This document shows positions 47,502 through 57,016 of a stretch of DNA of 64,000 nucleotides, one piece after another (the stretch's first letter is position 1; every line of letters starts with the position of its first letter). This stretch comes from an uncultured Candidatus Saccharibacteria bacterium. GTDB taxonomy: Bacteria > Patescibacteriota > Saccharimonadia > Saccharimonadales > Saccharimonadaceae. A model generated the notes under the pieces. It was not told the origin of the DNA. It was given only the letters and a program-made list of their open reading frames with translations, and did no database searches. The stretch spans positions 19,123 to 83,122 of the forward strand of contig CAMZIL010000003.1 of the NCBI GenBank assembly GCA_947307225.1, given 5' to 3'. The position numbers were made by a program, and so were the translations under genes.

Positions 47502-48781
47502 AAAACCAAATAATCGATTTTCTGCGCAATAAAAGTATTCTCATCCTCGGCTTTGGCCGAGAGGGGAAAAGCTCGCTCGATTTTATTCACCGCGAGCTTC
47601 CAGAAGCCAATGTCGCAATCGCCGATCAACAAGAAATCGTTGTAGAAAATACAACAGTTTTTAGTGGCGAGAATTATCTAGACGCCTGCAAAGACTACGA
47701 CGTCATTTTGAAGGCACCAGGCGTCATTATCAAAGATGCACTCGATGATGCTACGAAAGCAAAAATTACCAGCCAAACTGATTTATTCATGCGCGCATAT
47801 CATCAGCAAGTTATTGGCGTTACGGGCACGAAGGGCAAGAGCACGACAAGTTCGCTTATTTACCACGTCCTAAAAACCGCCGGCTACGACACGCAGCTCG
47901 TCGGCAATATCGGCAAGCCATGCTTCGACGTGCTCGACGAAATCAATCAAAAAACAACCGTCGTTTTTGAGCTCTCCGCACACCAGCTCGAATATATTCA
48001 GGCTAGCCCACATATCGCCGTATTGCTCAACATTTACGAAGAACATTTTGATCACTACTCGACTCCGGACGATTATTACAATGCTAAGAAAAATATCTAC
48101 AAATACCAGACCGCTAACGACCTACTGATTTATGGCGACATTTTCCAGCACGCTACGCCAGAGGAGATTGCAGCCGCACCAGCGATAAAAGTCGACATTA
48201 CAAAAACGACCATCATCCCACGCGAGCAAATTCGCACCCAGCTCATTGGCGAGCACAATCTGCTCAACATTCAGGTTGCCGCCGCCATCGCATACAGCTT
48301 CCGCATGAATGGCGAGGTCTTCTTGAACGCCGTCGCAAGCTTCAAACCATTGCCGCACCGCCTAGAATACGTCGGCACTTTCCGCGGCATTAAGTTCTAT
48401 AACGATTCCATTGCAACCGCTCAGGAAGCCGTCATCAACGCCATCAAAGCCCTCGGCGACGTTGACACAATCATCCTTGGCGGCATGGACCGCGGCCTAG
48501 ATTATCACCCGCTCGTAGACTTTATTCGCCACAGCAATATCCGCAATGTCATCCTCCTGCCGGCAACCGACGAGCGCATCCGCCAGATTTTTGCCGAAGA
48601 CCGCTATTTGCAAGGACTATTCCCAGTCAAAGACATGCGTGAAGCAGTCGAATTAGCCTACAAAACTACCTCGCCAAGTAAGAGTTGCCTCCTATCGCCA
48701 GCTGCCGCCAGCTACGGCTTTTACAAGAACTTCGAGGAGCGCGGCGACGACTATAAGAACCTCGTGAATATGCTACAATAG
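47498..48781 (+). CDS. murD: UDP-N-acetylmuramoyl-alanine--glutamate ligase (MurD / MurD2-like)
   Basis: ILGFGREGKSSLDFI, KAPGVI, GVTGTKGKSTTSSLIYH, FELSAHQLEYIQ, NIYEEHFDHY, LPHRLEYVGTFRGIKFYNDSIAT. Confidence 0.93.
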   Translation: MKNQIIDFLRNKSILILGFGREGKSSLDFIHRELPEANVAIADQQEIVVENTTVFSGENYLDACKDYDVILKAPGVIIKDALDDATKAKITSQTDLFMRAYHQQVIGVTGTKGKSTTSSLIYHVLKTAGYDTQLVGNIGKPCFDVLDEINQKTTVVFELSAHQLEYIQASPHIAVLLNIYEEHFDHYSTPDDYYNAKKNIYKYQTANDLLIYGDIFQHATPEEIAAAPAIKVDITKTTIIPREQIRTQLIGEHNLLNIQVAAAIAYSFRMNGEVFLNAVASFKPLPHRLEYVGTFRGIKFYNDSIATAQEAVINAIKALGDVDTIILGGMDRGLDYHPLVDFIRHSNIRNVILLPATDERIRQIFAEDRYLQGLFPVKDMREAVELAYKTTSPSKSCLLSPAAASYGFYKNFEERGDDYKNLVNMLQ

Positions 48782-48804
48782 CACTAAAGCTAAAAGGATT
48801 AAAA

Positions 48805-49287
48805 ATGTACGAAGGATTAAGAGCTCTATTCGTCATCTTCACATGGACTGCCGTCATCGGGGCGATAATTAGCATCGCAGTAGCTATTGGCTTATGGAAG
48901 ATGTTTGAAAAAGCCGGCTACGAAGGCTACCGTGCAATCATTCCGCTATACAACATGTTCACCCTGACCGAAATGTCAGGCATGAATGGTTGGTATTTCT
49001 TGTTGTGTCTCATTCCATATATTGGCGTCATAATTTGGCTCGTCATGGTATCGTCGAGAATCGCTCTAGCGTTCGGCAAAGATAATATATACGCAGTCGG
49101 ACTCATTCTAGTGCCATATGTTTTCTACCCAGTACTCGGCTTCGGCAGCGCCCAGTATGTCTACGGCAATCATGCGCAGCAAAGCTATGGCCCAGGCCAG
49201 CCAAGTCAGCCAGGGCAACCAACTCAACCAAGCACTCCAGCCAAACCGCCAAAAGTAGAAGACCCTTGGGTAAGTGGCCAAGTATAG
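48805..49287 (+). CDS. DUF5684-like small membrane protein with Pro/Gln tail
   Basis: [40 protein letters not shown]-terminal ...[11 protein letters not shown]. Confidence 0.8.
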   Translation: MYEGLRALFVIFTWTAVIGAIISIAVAIGLWKMFEKAGYEGYRAIIPLYNMFTLTEMSGMNGWYFLLCLIPYIGVIIWLVMVSSRIALAFGKDNIYAVGLILVPYVFYPVLGFGSAQYVYGNHAQQSYGPGQPSQPGQPTQPSTPAKPPKVEDPWVSGQV

Positions 49288-49291
49288 GGCA

Positions 49292-51265
49292 ATGGATTTT
49301 AAACTTCATAGCAAGTATCAGCCAACTGGCGATCAGCCTCAGGCGATCGAACAGCTTTTTCGCGGCCTAACGCGCGGCGAACGCGAACAGACTCTGCTCG
49401 GCGTAACCGGTTCGGGCAAAACTTTTACGATGGCTAACCTCATCGCCAAATACAATCGCCCAACCCTCGTCCTCGCCCACAATAAAACTCTCGCCGCTCA
49501 GCTCTATTCCGAATTCCGCGAATTCTTCCCAGAAAACGAAGTCCATTATTTCGTCAGCTACTTCGACTACTACCAGCCAGAAGCTTACATTGCCAGCACT
49601 GATACCTACATCGAAAAAGATAGCGCCATCAATGAAGAAATCGACCGTCTCCGCCATGGCGCAACCGAGGCATTATTAACGCGCAAAGACACTCTCATCG
49701 TCGCTTCCGTTTCCTGCATTTACGGCATTGGCTCGCCGGATAACTACAAGTCCATGGCCATGCGCGTCGCAAAAGGCGAAACACGAGATATGTTGCAATT
49801 TATTCGCGCTCTCACTGAGATTCAATACAACCGCAATGATATTGCATTCGAACGCGGCAATTTCCGCGTCCGCGGCGACACAATTGACGTTTTTCCGGCA
49901 TCCGGCGACAGAGCATACCGCATCGAATTCGGTTTTGACCAAGTCGAAAACATCAAAGTCATCGATCCGCTCACGGCCGAAGTTTTCGCCGAGCCAAACG
50001 AGATTGGCATTTTCCCAAACAGCCATTACGCTACGCCAAAAGAGTCCCTCGATCTTGCCATTCGCAAAATTCGCGCCGAGTATGAGGACCGCCTCAAATA
50101 TTTCAATAACGAACATAAATATCTCGAAGCGCAACGCCTCAGTCAGCGCGTAAAATACGATCTCGAAATGCTCGAAAGCACCGGCTTCGTAAAGGGCATT
50201 GAAAACTATTCGCGCCACATTGACGGCCGCGCTCAAGGTCAGCCGCCAGCCACTTTGCTCGATTATTTCCCAGAAGAATTCCTCTGTCTCGTCGACGAGT
50301 CTCACATGACGATTCCGCAAATCCGCGGCATGTATAATGGCGACCGCGCCCGTAAAGAAACTCTCGTAGAGTACGGCTTCCGCCTGCCGAGCGCGCTCGA
50401 CAACCGTCCGCTCACTTTCGCCGAGTTTGACCGCCATATTAATAAAATTATTTATGTCTCCGCCACGCCGGGCGAATACGAGCTATCGCATAGTCCAAAG
50501 CCAGCTGAGCAAGTCATTCGTCCGACCGGCCTACTTGATCCAGAAATTGAGGTCCGTGGCAGCGAAAATCAAATCGATGACCTCGTCGAAGAAATTGATC
50601 AGCGCATTGCAAAAGGCCAGCGCGTGCTCGTTACGACACTCACGAAGCGCATGGCCGAGGATCTTTCCGAACACCTCAAAGACATTAATATCAAGACTGC
50701 CTATATTCACAGCGATGTCGATACGCTTGAGCGCAGTGATATTTTGCGCGATCTTCGCAACGGCACCTACGACGTACTCGTCGGCATCAATCTTCTGCGC
50801 GAAGGCTTGGATCTCCCAGAAGTTTCGCTTGTCGCGATCCTCGACGCAGACAAAGAAGGTTTCCTTCGCAGCGAATCCGCTCTCATCCAAACTATCGGCC
50901 GCGCCGCCCGTCACGTCGAAGGCAAGGTTATTATGTACGCCGACAATATGACCGGTAGCATGCAGCGCGCCATCGAGGAGACCTATCGCCGCCGCGAGAT
51001 TCAGCAGAAATACAATCAAGAACATAACATCACGCCACAAGGCATCGCAAAAGAAATCAGCGTCGGTCTCCGCGCCATTATTCCAGAAAAAGAAAAGAGT
51101 AACAAACTCGACCTACGTAAAATTCCGCGCGAAGAGCTTCCACAAATCGTCAAAGAACTCACTTCCCAAATGCAACTCGCTGCGGCTAACTTGGATTTCG
51201 AACGCGCCGCTGAGTTGCGCGACCAAATCGAAGACATCAAAGTTGCATTGCAACACAAATCATAG
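49292..51265 (+). CDS. uvrB: Excinuclease ABC subunit B
   Basis: [89 protein letters not shown] domain. Confidence 0.98.
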   Translation: MDFKLHSKYQPTGDQPQAIEQLFRGLTRGEREQTLLGVTGSGKTFTMANLIAKYNRPTLVLAHNKTLAAQLYSEFREFFPENEVHYFVSYFDYYQPEAYIASTDTYIEKDSAINEEIDRLRHGATEALLTRKDTLIVASVSCIYGIGSPDNYKSMAMRVAKGETRDMLQFIRALTEIQYNRNDIAFERGNFRVRGDTIDVFPASGDRAYRIEFGFDQVENIKVIDPLTAEVFAEPNEIGIFPNSHYATPKESLDLAIRKIRAEYEDRLKYFNNEHKYLEAQRLSQRVKYDLEMLESTGFVKGIENYSRHIDGRAQGQPPATLLDYFPEEFLCLVDESHMTIPQIRGMYNGDRARKETLVEYGFRLPSALDNRPLTFAEFDRHINKIIYVSATPGEYELSHSPKPAEQVIRPTGLLDPEIEVRGSENQIDDLVEEIDQRIAKGQRVLVTTLTKRMAEDLSEHLKDINIKTAYIHSDVDTLERSDILRDLRNGTYDVLVGINLLREGLDLPEVSLVAILDADKEGFLRSESALIQTIGRAARHVEGKVIMYADNMTGSMQRAIEETYRRREIQQKYNQEHNITPQGIAKEISVGLRAIIPEKEKSNKLDLRKIPREELPQIVKELTSQMQLAAANLDFERAAELRDQIEDIKVALQHKS

Positions 51266-51268
51266 ATA

Positions 51269-51297
51269 TTGCAAATCATCCATTTTTATGTTATAGT
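51269..51297 (+). promoter_or_regulatory. Promoter TTGCAA-N17-TATAGT
   Basis: ttgcaa atcatccatttttatgt tatagt. Confidence 0.55.
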
Positions 51298-51388
51298 CAA
51301 GCCATATCAGCTTGATTTTTCGAGCTAATGAGAGATATCGACAGTGCGATTCGTAATTGCGCAAGCTTTTTCACAAGGAGTGATGAAC

Positions 51389-52234
51389 ATGTTAAACAGA
51401 TTTTCCAGGAAAACGAAGGTTGTTGCCATTGTCCTGGCTTCTGCCATGGTCCTACTCGTTGTTGGCATCATCCTTGGTGTCAATAGTTGTAGTAGAAAGG
51501 ACCCAGGAGGGACCGTAACAACGCCGACAACCACAACCACAGTAAGTCCGACAACCACTGAGGCGCCTACAGCGACGGAAACGCCGACTACCGCGCCAAC
51601 AACAACAGAAGCGCCGACTACCACACCGACGACCGCGGAAACGCCGACCACTGCGCCGACCACTGCCGCAACGTCAACACCGGTACCGACGAACACCGAA
51701 ACACCGCCAGCGCCTACAGCGACCACCGCGCCAAAGCCGACTGCTACTGAGGCCCCGCCTCCGACAGCCACGCCGACAACCGCGCCTCCGCCGCCTACGG
51801 CAACGCCAACCACTGCACCGCCGACCGCTACGCCGACCGATCCACCTCCGCCGCCGACATCGACGCCGACGCCTGAGCCGACCGATCCACCTCCGCCGCC
51901 TCCGTCAGCAGACCTTAAGGGAGCTGCCGAAGCATATCTTGCTAATATCCGTAGCGTAGCCAACAGCTATGGTTGGACGGTAAGTACAGAGGTAGTCAGG
52001 GACACCAGCACCGAATATGGCATATATGTCTTCCTCGAAATTTCGTCTGGAAATGACGGCGAATATCACAGCACAGCTATAATGATTAAATCCGTCCTTT
52101 CGAACGGATCGCCATCGACAGCTTGGTATAAAAGAACTTGGGGCTCGCCAGCAGGCAGCCACAGTTATGACGATTTCGGAGAAAAAGGAAGCGGAAGCTA
52201 CCCTGCAGTCATAGAGACATACGGCGTACAGTAA
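51389..52234 (+). CDS. Membrane-anchored Thr/Pro-rich stalk protein with C-terminal globular domain
   Basis: VVAIVLASAMVLLVVGIILGVNSC anchor, about 130 aa PTTT/PTAT low-complexity linker, about 95 aa C-terminal domain. Confidence 0.8.
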   Translation: MLNRFSRKTKVVAIVLASAMVLLVVGIILGVNSCSRKDPGGTVTTPTTTTTVSPTTTEAPTATETPTTAPTTTEAPTTTPTTAETPTTAPTTAATSTPVPTNTETPPAPTATTAPKPTATEAPPPTATPTTAPPPPTATPTTAPPTATPTDPPPPPTSTPTPEPTDPPPPPPSADLKGAAEAYLANIRSVANSYGWTVSTEVVRDTSTEYGIYVFLEISSGNDGEYHSTAIMIKSVLSNGSPSTAWYKRTWGSPAGSHSYDDFGEKGSGSYPAVIETYGVQ

Positions 52235-52264
52235 CACGCCTGTCGATAACATCTCATCAATCTC

Positions 52265-52300
52265 TTTGAAAACCGCTGCTCCGCCAGGAACGGCGGTTTT
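52265..52300 (+). terminator. Rho-independent terminator
   Basis: tGAAAACCGCtgctccgccaggaacgGCGGTTTTCtta. Confidence 0.75.
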
Positions 52301-52333
52301 CTTATGCCCGCGTAATACAAAGCATAAGCGGCA

Positions 52334-52362
52334 TTGACTTTTTATCTAATCTGTGCTATAAT
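52334..52362 (+). promoter_or_regulatory. Promoter TTGACT-N17-TATAAT
   Basis: ttgact ttttatctaatctgtgc tataat. Confidence 0.85.
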
Positions 52363-52417
52363 TAGAAGGTTAGCCTATTGTTAACGAAATCTATAGTCAA
52401 CGCGGGGAGGGCGTAAA

Positions 52418-53110
52418 ATGGAAGCACTTTCACATGAGGAACTGGAGGAATTCGAGAAGGAGTACGATAAATATGCCGTACTCTGTCGATGCAGCATGTA
52501 CAACGTGCGCGCAGCCGTGAACTCGATCAGAGAAATCATTACTAAACTGCAGGGCAAGAGAGATCCCTTCAAAGAAATTCGAGAAAAAGAGAAAAAGACA
52601 TTCGTCAGTACGCTTGAAAAACTCGAGCGTAAAAAATATGAACTGTCTATGGCCGGAGTCGAGAGTAAAATCAACGACGTCGCCGGTATCAGAATTGTCA
52701 CCCTTTTTCTCGACGATGTCTACACTATCCGCGACATGCTCTTAGCGTGTAAGGGCCTCTCTTTTGTGGAGGAAGTAGATTATTTCAAGAATCCGAAGCC
52801 GAACGGATACCGCAGTCTGCATCTCGTCATGTCTACGGACATCTTTGACGGAGAAAAGACCAAGAAGTATCCGGTAGAAATTCAGATTCGTACGAGCTCA
52901 CAGGATGATATCTGGGAGCGTGAGTGGATCTTAGGATTCAAGAATAGCTCAGACGACCCGAGCGTGGCCGGAATGTTCAAAGACATGGCTGACGCCGCCG
53001 CCGAAGCCGACGAAAAGGCACTCGCCCTTAAAAATCTTGGCGTTATCCCTATAACAAAGGGCGTCAAAGAAAGGGTCACAAAAGGCAAAAAACCTACAGA
53101 AAAACAGTAA
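52418..53110 (+). CDS. RelA/SpoT-domain small alarmone synthetase-like GTP pyrophosphokinase
   Basis: NDVAGIRIVTLFLDDVYTIRDML, VDYFKNPKPNGYRSLHLVM, YPVEIQIRTSSQDDIWERE; no HD domain. Confidence 0.88.
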   Translation: MEALSHEELEEFEKEYDKYAVLCRCSMYNVRAAVNSIREIITKLQGKRDPFKEIREKEKKTFVSTLEKLERKKYELSMAGVESKINDVAGIRIVTLFLDDVYTIRDMLLACKGLSFVEEVDYFKNPKPNGYRSLHLVMSTDIFDGEKTKKYPVEIQIRTSSQDDIWEREWILGFKNSSDDPSVAGMFKDMADAAAEADEKALALKNLGVIPITKGVKERVTKGKKPTEKQ

Positions 53111-53148
53111 CTCGAATCTTTTCCTTTCCTTTCCTATTTCAAAGCGAA

Positions 53149-53182
53149 GGCCGCCCCAAAAATGGAGCGGCCTTTCTTTTTT
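53149..53182 (+). terminator. Rho-independent terminator
   Basis: GGCCGCcccaaaaatggaGCGGCCtttctttttt. Confidence 0.85.
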
Positions 53183-53192
53183 GCAATTAAAA

Positions 53193-53218
53193 TCTGCCGC
53201 ACAATATCGTGCGGCAGA
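53193..53218 (-). terminator. Hairpin/terminator of minus-strand gene 53256
   Basis: TCTGCCGCACaatatcGTGCGGCAGA, 10-bp perfect stem, followed by attttaatt on the minus strand. Confidence 0.65.
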
Positions 53219-53255
53219 CTGCGGGTGTAGAACATGGACTCTTTTAGGCAAACTC

Positions 53256-53501
53256 TTAAGTTCTTGCTACTGCAGCAACCTTGGCGATCACTGCGTTTGT
53301 TTCACTCGAAAGTATTGTTGCCTCTGCGGACGTTTTCCTTATACTCTCGAGAATAACCGGATCCGGGCCAATCGTCTTCATGCGGACGATCTTTTCCTCG
53401 ATTGAAGCGCAAGTGGCTTTAACGGAATCCGTAAGTGGTTGTACGCTTGCGGCAGACGAACGGATCGCCTCCGCTATTAATCTATCCTTTATCTTATCCA
53501 T
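53256..53501 (-). CDS. Hypothetical helical small protein (81 aa)
   Basis: AGGAGGAG RBS; promoter 53571-53599. Confidence 0.65.
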   Translation of the reverse strand: MDKIKDRLIAEAIRSSAASVQPLTDSVKATCASIEEKIVRMKTIGPDPVILESIRKTSAEATILSSETNAVIAKVAAVART

Positions 53502-53570
53502 AATAACTCCTCCTAGGGGGTTGTCTCAGACGTTAGCGAATAGAATTGCCTAAAAGAGCCACATTTTTCT

Positions 53571-53599
53571 ATTATATCACACTGAGGACTTTTTGTCAA
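53571..53599 (-). promoter_or_regulatory. Promoter TTGACA-N17-TATAAT (minus)
   Basis: Minus strand ttgaca aaaagtcctcagtgtga tataat; shares -35 with the gltX promoter. Confidence 0.8.
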
Positions 53600-53621
53600 T
53601 ACGCTCAAAATATGTTACAAT
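53593..53621 (+). promoter_or_regulatory. gltX promoter TTGTCA-N17-TACAAT
   Basis: ttgtca atacgctcaaaatatgt tacaat. Confidence 0.75.
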
Positions 53622-53628
53622 AACAGAT

Positions 53629-55074
53629 ATGAACATCGTTACTCGTTTCGCGCCGTCGCCGACCGGCTACATCCATATCGGCAATCTACGTTCCGCTATT
53701 TATCCATACCTCGTTGCAAAACAGGGAAATGGCACTTTTATTTTGCGCATCGAAGACACCGACCGCGCACGCTACGTAGAGGGCGCAACCGAGCTCATCG
53801 AGGACACTATGAAGTGGATCGGTCTTGATTGGGATGAAGGCCCAGAAAAAGGCGGCAACCACGGCCCATACTTCCAGACCGAGCGCCAAGCAATCTATAT
53901 CGAATGGGCAAAGAAGCTCATCGCCGCTGGCCGTGCTTACGCCGACCCAACACCGAGCGATCAAATCGCAAAATATCGCGAAGAAGCTAGCAAAAACAAA
54001 CAAGCCTTCCTTTACCGCAACTACCGCCCAGACAATACTCCAGAATGGGAGCCGGGCATGCCGCTCCGCTTTAAAGCCGATCCAAAAACCCGCACCTATC
54101 ACGACGAGGTTTTCGGCGATATGACCATGCTCCCAGAAACGCAGGACGATATCATTCTTATCAAAGCTGACGGTTTGCCGACCTATAACTTTGCCCACAT
54201 CGTCGACGACGCTACGATGGGCGTCACTCATATTTTCCGCGGTCAGGAATACCTGCCAAGCATGGGTAACTACCTCGCTATCTACGAAGCCCTCGGCCTC
54301 GATACGCCAAAATTTGTCCACTTGCCACACATTCTCGCACCTAGCGGCAACAAAAAGCTCGGCAAACGCGACGGCGCAAAGTCGGCCGTAGACTACCGCG
54401 CAGACGGTATCTTGCCAGAAGCCATGCTAAACTTCCTCGCCTGCCTAGGCTGGAACGATGGCACCGAAGACGAAATCTACAGCAAAGAAGACCTCATCGA
54501 GAAATTCAGCATCGACCGCATTCAGCATGCCGGCGCACGCTACGACGAGCAGAAGCTCATCTGGCTAAACGGCCAGTGGATTCGCCGCCTCTTCGCCGAA
54601 GACGCCAAGGCACTCTATGCCCGCACAAAAGGTTTCTGGCCAGCAGAGGCTGCCAGTGCCGACGACGATTACAAATTCAAGATTTTCAGCATCATTTATG
54701 ACCGCCTCAAAACTCTTGGCGACCTAAAGACCATGACAAATTACTTCTTCGTCGATCCAGCCGTCGATATGACAATGATTGAGTCCAACAAGGCGCTCAA
54801 GAAGCTATCCGAGCACGAGATTCAAGACATCCTTCGCGCCGGCATCGACAAGCTTCGCAGCGTCGAAGATTGGACCGCAGAAAACCTCCAAAATGCTCTC
54901 AACGAGCTCCTCGAATCTACCGGCCGCAAGCCAGCTGAACTATTCGGCCTTATCCGCCTCAGTATCAGCTTCGCACCATTTAGCCCAGCTCTACACGACA
55001 CGCTTAGTGTCCTCGGCCGCGAACGCAGCCTCTCGCGCCTAAACGCCGTCGTCACCGCCTATTCTCGTGACTAG
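53629..55074 (+). CDS. gltX: Glutamyl-tRNA synthetase
   Basis: TRFAPSPTGYIHIGNLRSAIYPYLVA, EDTDRARYVEGA, KKLGKRDGAKSAVDYRADGILPEAMLNFLACLGW. Confidence 0.97.
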   Translation: MNIVTRFAPSPTGYIHIGNLRSAIYPYLVAKQGNGTFILRIEDTDRARYVEGATELIEDTMKWIGLDWDEGPEKGGNHGPYFQTERQAIYIEWAKKLIAAGRAYADPTPSDQIAKYREEASKNKQAFLYRNYRPDNTPEWEPGMPLRFKADPKTRTYHDEVFGDMTMLPETQDDIILIKADGLPTYNFAHIVDDATMGVTHIFRGQEYLPSMGNYLAIYEALGLDTPKFVHLPHILAPSGNKKLGKRDGAKSAVDYRADGILPEAMLNFLACLGWNDGTEDEIYSKEDLIEKFSIDRIQHAGARYDEQKLIWLNGQWIRRLFAEDAKALYARTKGFWPAEAASADDDYKFKIFSIIYDRLKTLGDLKTMTNYFFVDPAVDMTMIESNKALKKLSEHEIQDILRAGIDKLRSVEDWTAENLQNALNELLESTGRKPAELFGLIRLSISFAPFSPALHDTLSVLGRERSLSRLNAVVTAYSRD

Positions 55075-55145
55075 CCAACAGCCCTAAAAAATGATATAAT
55101 ATACCAATCTTGAGTGACCCGCGCGCAGATTGGAGGTGCATTTTT

Positions 55146-55670
55146 ATGGGCAAGATCTTTTTAATAACAGGTAATTTTCAGCAAGATGGCAAGTGGTCAG
55201 AGCCGAATCCAAGTTTTTCCGGCCTCATCGCCGTCGATGACAACGGCTATTGTCGCGGCTGGTGCGACGAACTCTATCACTCCAAGCAACCAAGCAAGAA
55301 CAAAGTTCGTTACTTGTATGGTTTTCTGGCTAAAAATAGAGACAACGGCAATCTCGGTATCGCTTTCTTAAAGCTTTCAAACTACGAGCGCCAAACCCCT
55401 CTCCTTTATGCAATGTATGATTTGCAAGATGAAACTAGAGGAGAATGGGCATCGTTGCAGGCACTAAGCTTCGAATGTGTCGGCTTCGTACGCCAAGGCA
55501 GCGCTATCGTAAAAATAGAAGAGCAGGAATACGCCAATGATGCCTACGAAGGGATTCTTGCTCGTTTCGACGAGCTCGAGCGGAAGCCCGACACGATAAA
55601 CGCAGGTATTATCGATTTATTTAACAAGGCTCGTCACGATATCGCCAAGGCCATCGCCAGAGATTTCTGA
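55146..55670 (+). CDS. Hypothetical protein (174 aa)
   Basis: GGAGGTG RBS, own terminator. Confidence 0.65.
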   Translation: MGKIFLITGNFQQDGKWSEPNPSFSGLIAVDDNGYCRGWCDELYHSKQPSKNKVRYLYGFLAKNRDNGNLGIAFLKLSNYERQTPLLYAMYDLQDETRGEWASLQALSFECVGFVRQGSAIVKIEEQEYANDAYEGILARFDELERKPDTINAGIIDLFNKARHDIAKAIARDF

Positions 55671-55678
55671 TTACATAA

Positions 55679-55706
55679 TAGCCCTCCAGGTTACGGAGGG
55701 CTATTT
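55679..55706 (+). terminator. Rho-independent terminator
   Basis: ATAGCCCTCCaggttacGGAGGGCTATttg. Confidence 0.8.
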
Positions 55707-55730
55707 GTATGCTTATGCTATAATTAAGAT

Positions 55731-57005
55731 ATGAACGGCAAGCAACAATACTACGGCAATCTCAAAAAGCGTAGTAGCGAAGCGCAAGATAAAACGCTCG
55801 AAAATCTTTATCGCGAAAGCGAAACAAACAAAGACGTCGAGGCCTTTCTCGATGCAAACGATAATATTGACGAAGAAGCTTTGAAGGAAAAACCAAGCGC
55901 CAAGAAAAAGCGCATCAAAGCAGAACACCGTGCCGCCACGGGACGCAGTATTAAGCACGTCTTGAAGCGCGTATTTTTGATTGCATTTTTGCTCGGCATT
56001 GGCGCCGCAGCCGTCTTCGTTTTCCTACAAACCGGCGGCAAAACAACTGAAATCGGCGACGTTAAAAAAGACGAAACCGAAGCCGACGAGCTCTACTATT
56101 CCAACCTAACCGGCAAAGAAGTTAGCAAAAAGGAAACCGTCAACCAGGCCGCAACTTGTATCATGATCGAAAACAGCCCAGCCGCACGCCCACAGTCCGG
56201 CCTAAACGAAGCTGGCGTCATTTACGAAGCTATCGCCGAGGGCGGCATTACTCGTTTCCTTGCAATTTTCCAGGAGGCAAAGCCGAACTACATTGGGCCA
56301 GTCCGCAGCGTCCGTCTCACCTTCGTCGAGATGGCTAAGCCGTATCATTGTTCGATCGCGCACGTCGGCGGCAGCGACAACGCTCTTCGCCTCATCCGCG
56401 GCAACTCTGCGTTCCGCGACATCGACCAATTTTATAACGCTAAATACTACTGGCGCATCCGCAGCCGCTATTCGCCACACAACGTCTACACACGCTTTAG
56501 CATGCTCGACGAACTCAACTACAGCAAAGGTTACCGCACGAGTGACTTCAATGGCTTCGCGCGCGTAAAACCAGACACGGCGCCAGAAAAGCCAGAGAAA
56601 AAGGCCAACAAGATTACCATTGGCATGGGCAATAACGATTACAGCCCAGTCTATACTTACTACCCAGACACCAACAAATACCTCCGCTCCTATGTTCGCG
56701 GTGGCGCACACTACAATATGACCGAAAGCGGTGTAAAAACTCAGCTCGCGCCAGATGTCGTAGTCGCAATGAGAGTTTCCGCAATTTCGCGCAGCAGTGA
56801 AGCAAAGTACGCCGACTATACTACTACCGGCACCGGCGACGCCTATATTTTCCAAAATGGCGGGGTTATCTCCGCACGCTGGGAGCGCAAAGATAAAGAT
56901 TCTGAATTGAAATTCGTAGACACGAGCGGTAATGATATCCAACTCAATCGTGGGCAAACCTGGATCACTCTTTATCCAAGCAATAATAAAGTAACTTGGG
57001 AGTAG
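55731..57005 (+). CDS. DUF3048 (YerB-like) membrane-anchored protein
   Basis: Single N-terminal TM; CIMIENSPAARPQSGLNEAGVIYEAIAEGGITRFLAIFQ, GPVRSVRLTFVEMAKPY, GQTWITLYP. Confidence 0.9.
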   Translation: MNGKQQYYGNLKKRSSEAQDKTLENLYRESETNKDVEAFLDANDNIDEEALKEKPSAKKKRIKAEHRAATGRSIKHVLKRVFLIAFLLGIGAAAVFVFLQTGGKTTEIGDVKKDETEADELYYSNLTGKEVSKKETVNQAATCIMIENSPAARPQSGLNEAGVIYEAIAEGGITRFLAIFQEAKPNYIGPVRSVRLTFVEMAKPYHCSIAHVGGSDNALRLIRGNSAFRDIDQFYNAKYYWRIRSRYSPHNVYTRFSMLDELNYSKGYRTSDFNGFARVKPDTAPEKPEKKANKITIGMGNNDYSPVYTYYPDTNKYLRSYVRGGAHYNMTESGVKTQLAPDVVVAMRVSAISRSSEAKYADYTTTGTGDAYIFQNGGVISARWERKDKDSELKFVDTSGNDIQLNRGQTWITLYPSNNKVTWE

Positions 57006-57016
57006 AAAGGAAAAAC

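Noticed and set aside
49676-50437. 253-aa minus-strand ORF inside uvrB
   Set aside because: Antisense shadow of a highly conserved gene with strong codon bias; several similar shadows (48122, 53686, 56202, 21955) rejected for the same reason.
51325-51963. 212-aa Gly/Val-rich minus-strand ORF
   Set aside because: Antisense artefact of the Thr/Pro-rich repeat codons of the plus-strand gene; no RBS or independent promoter.
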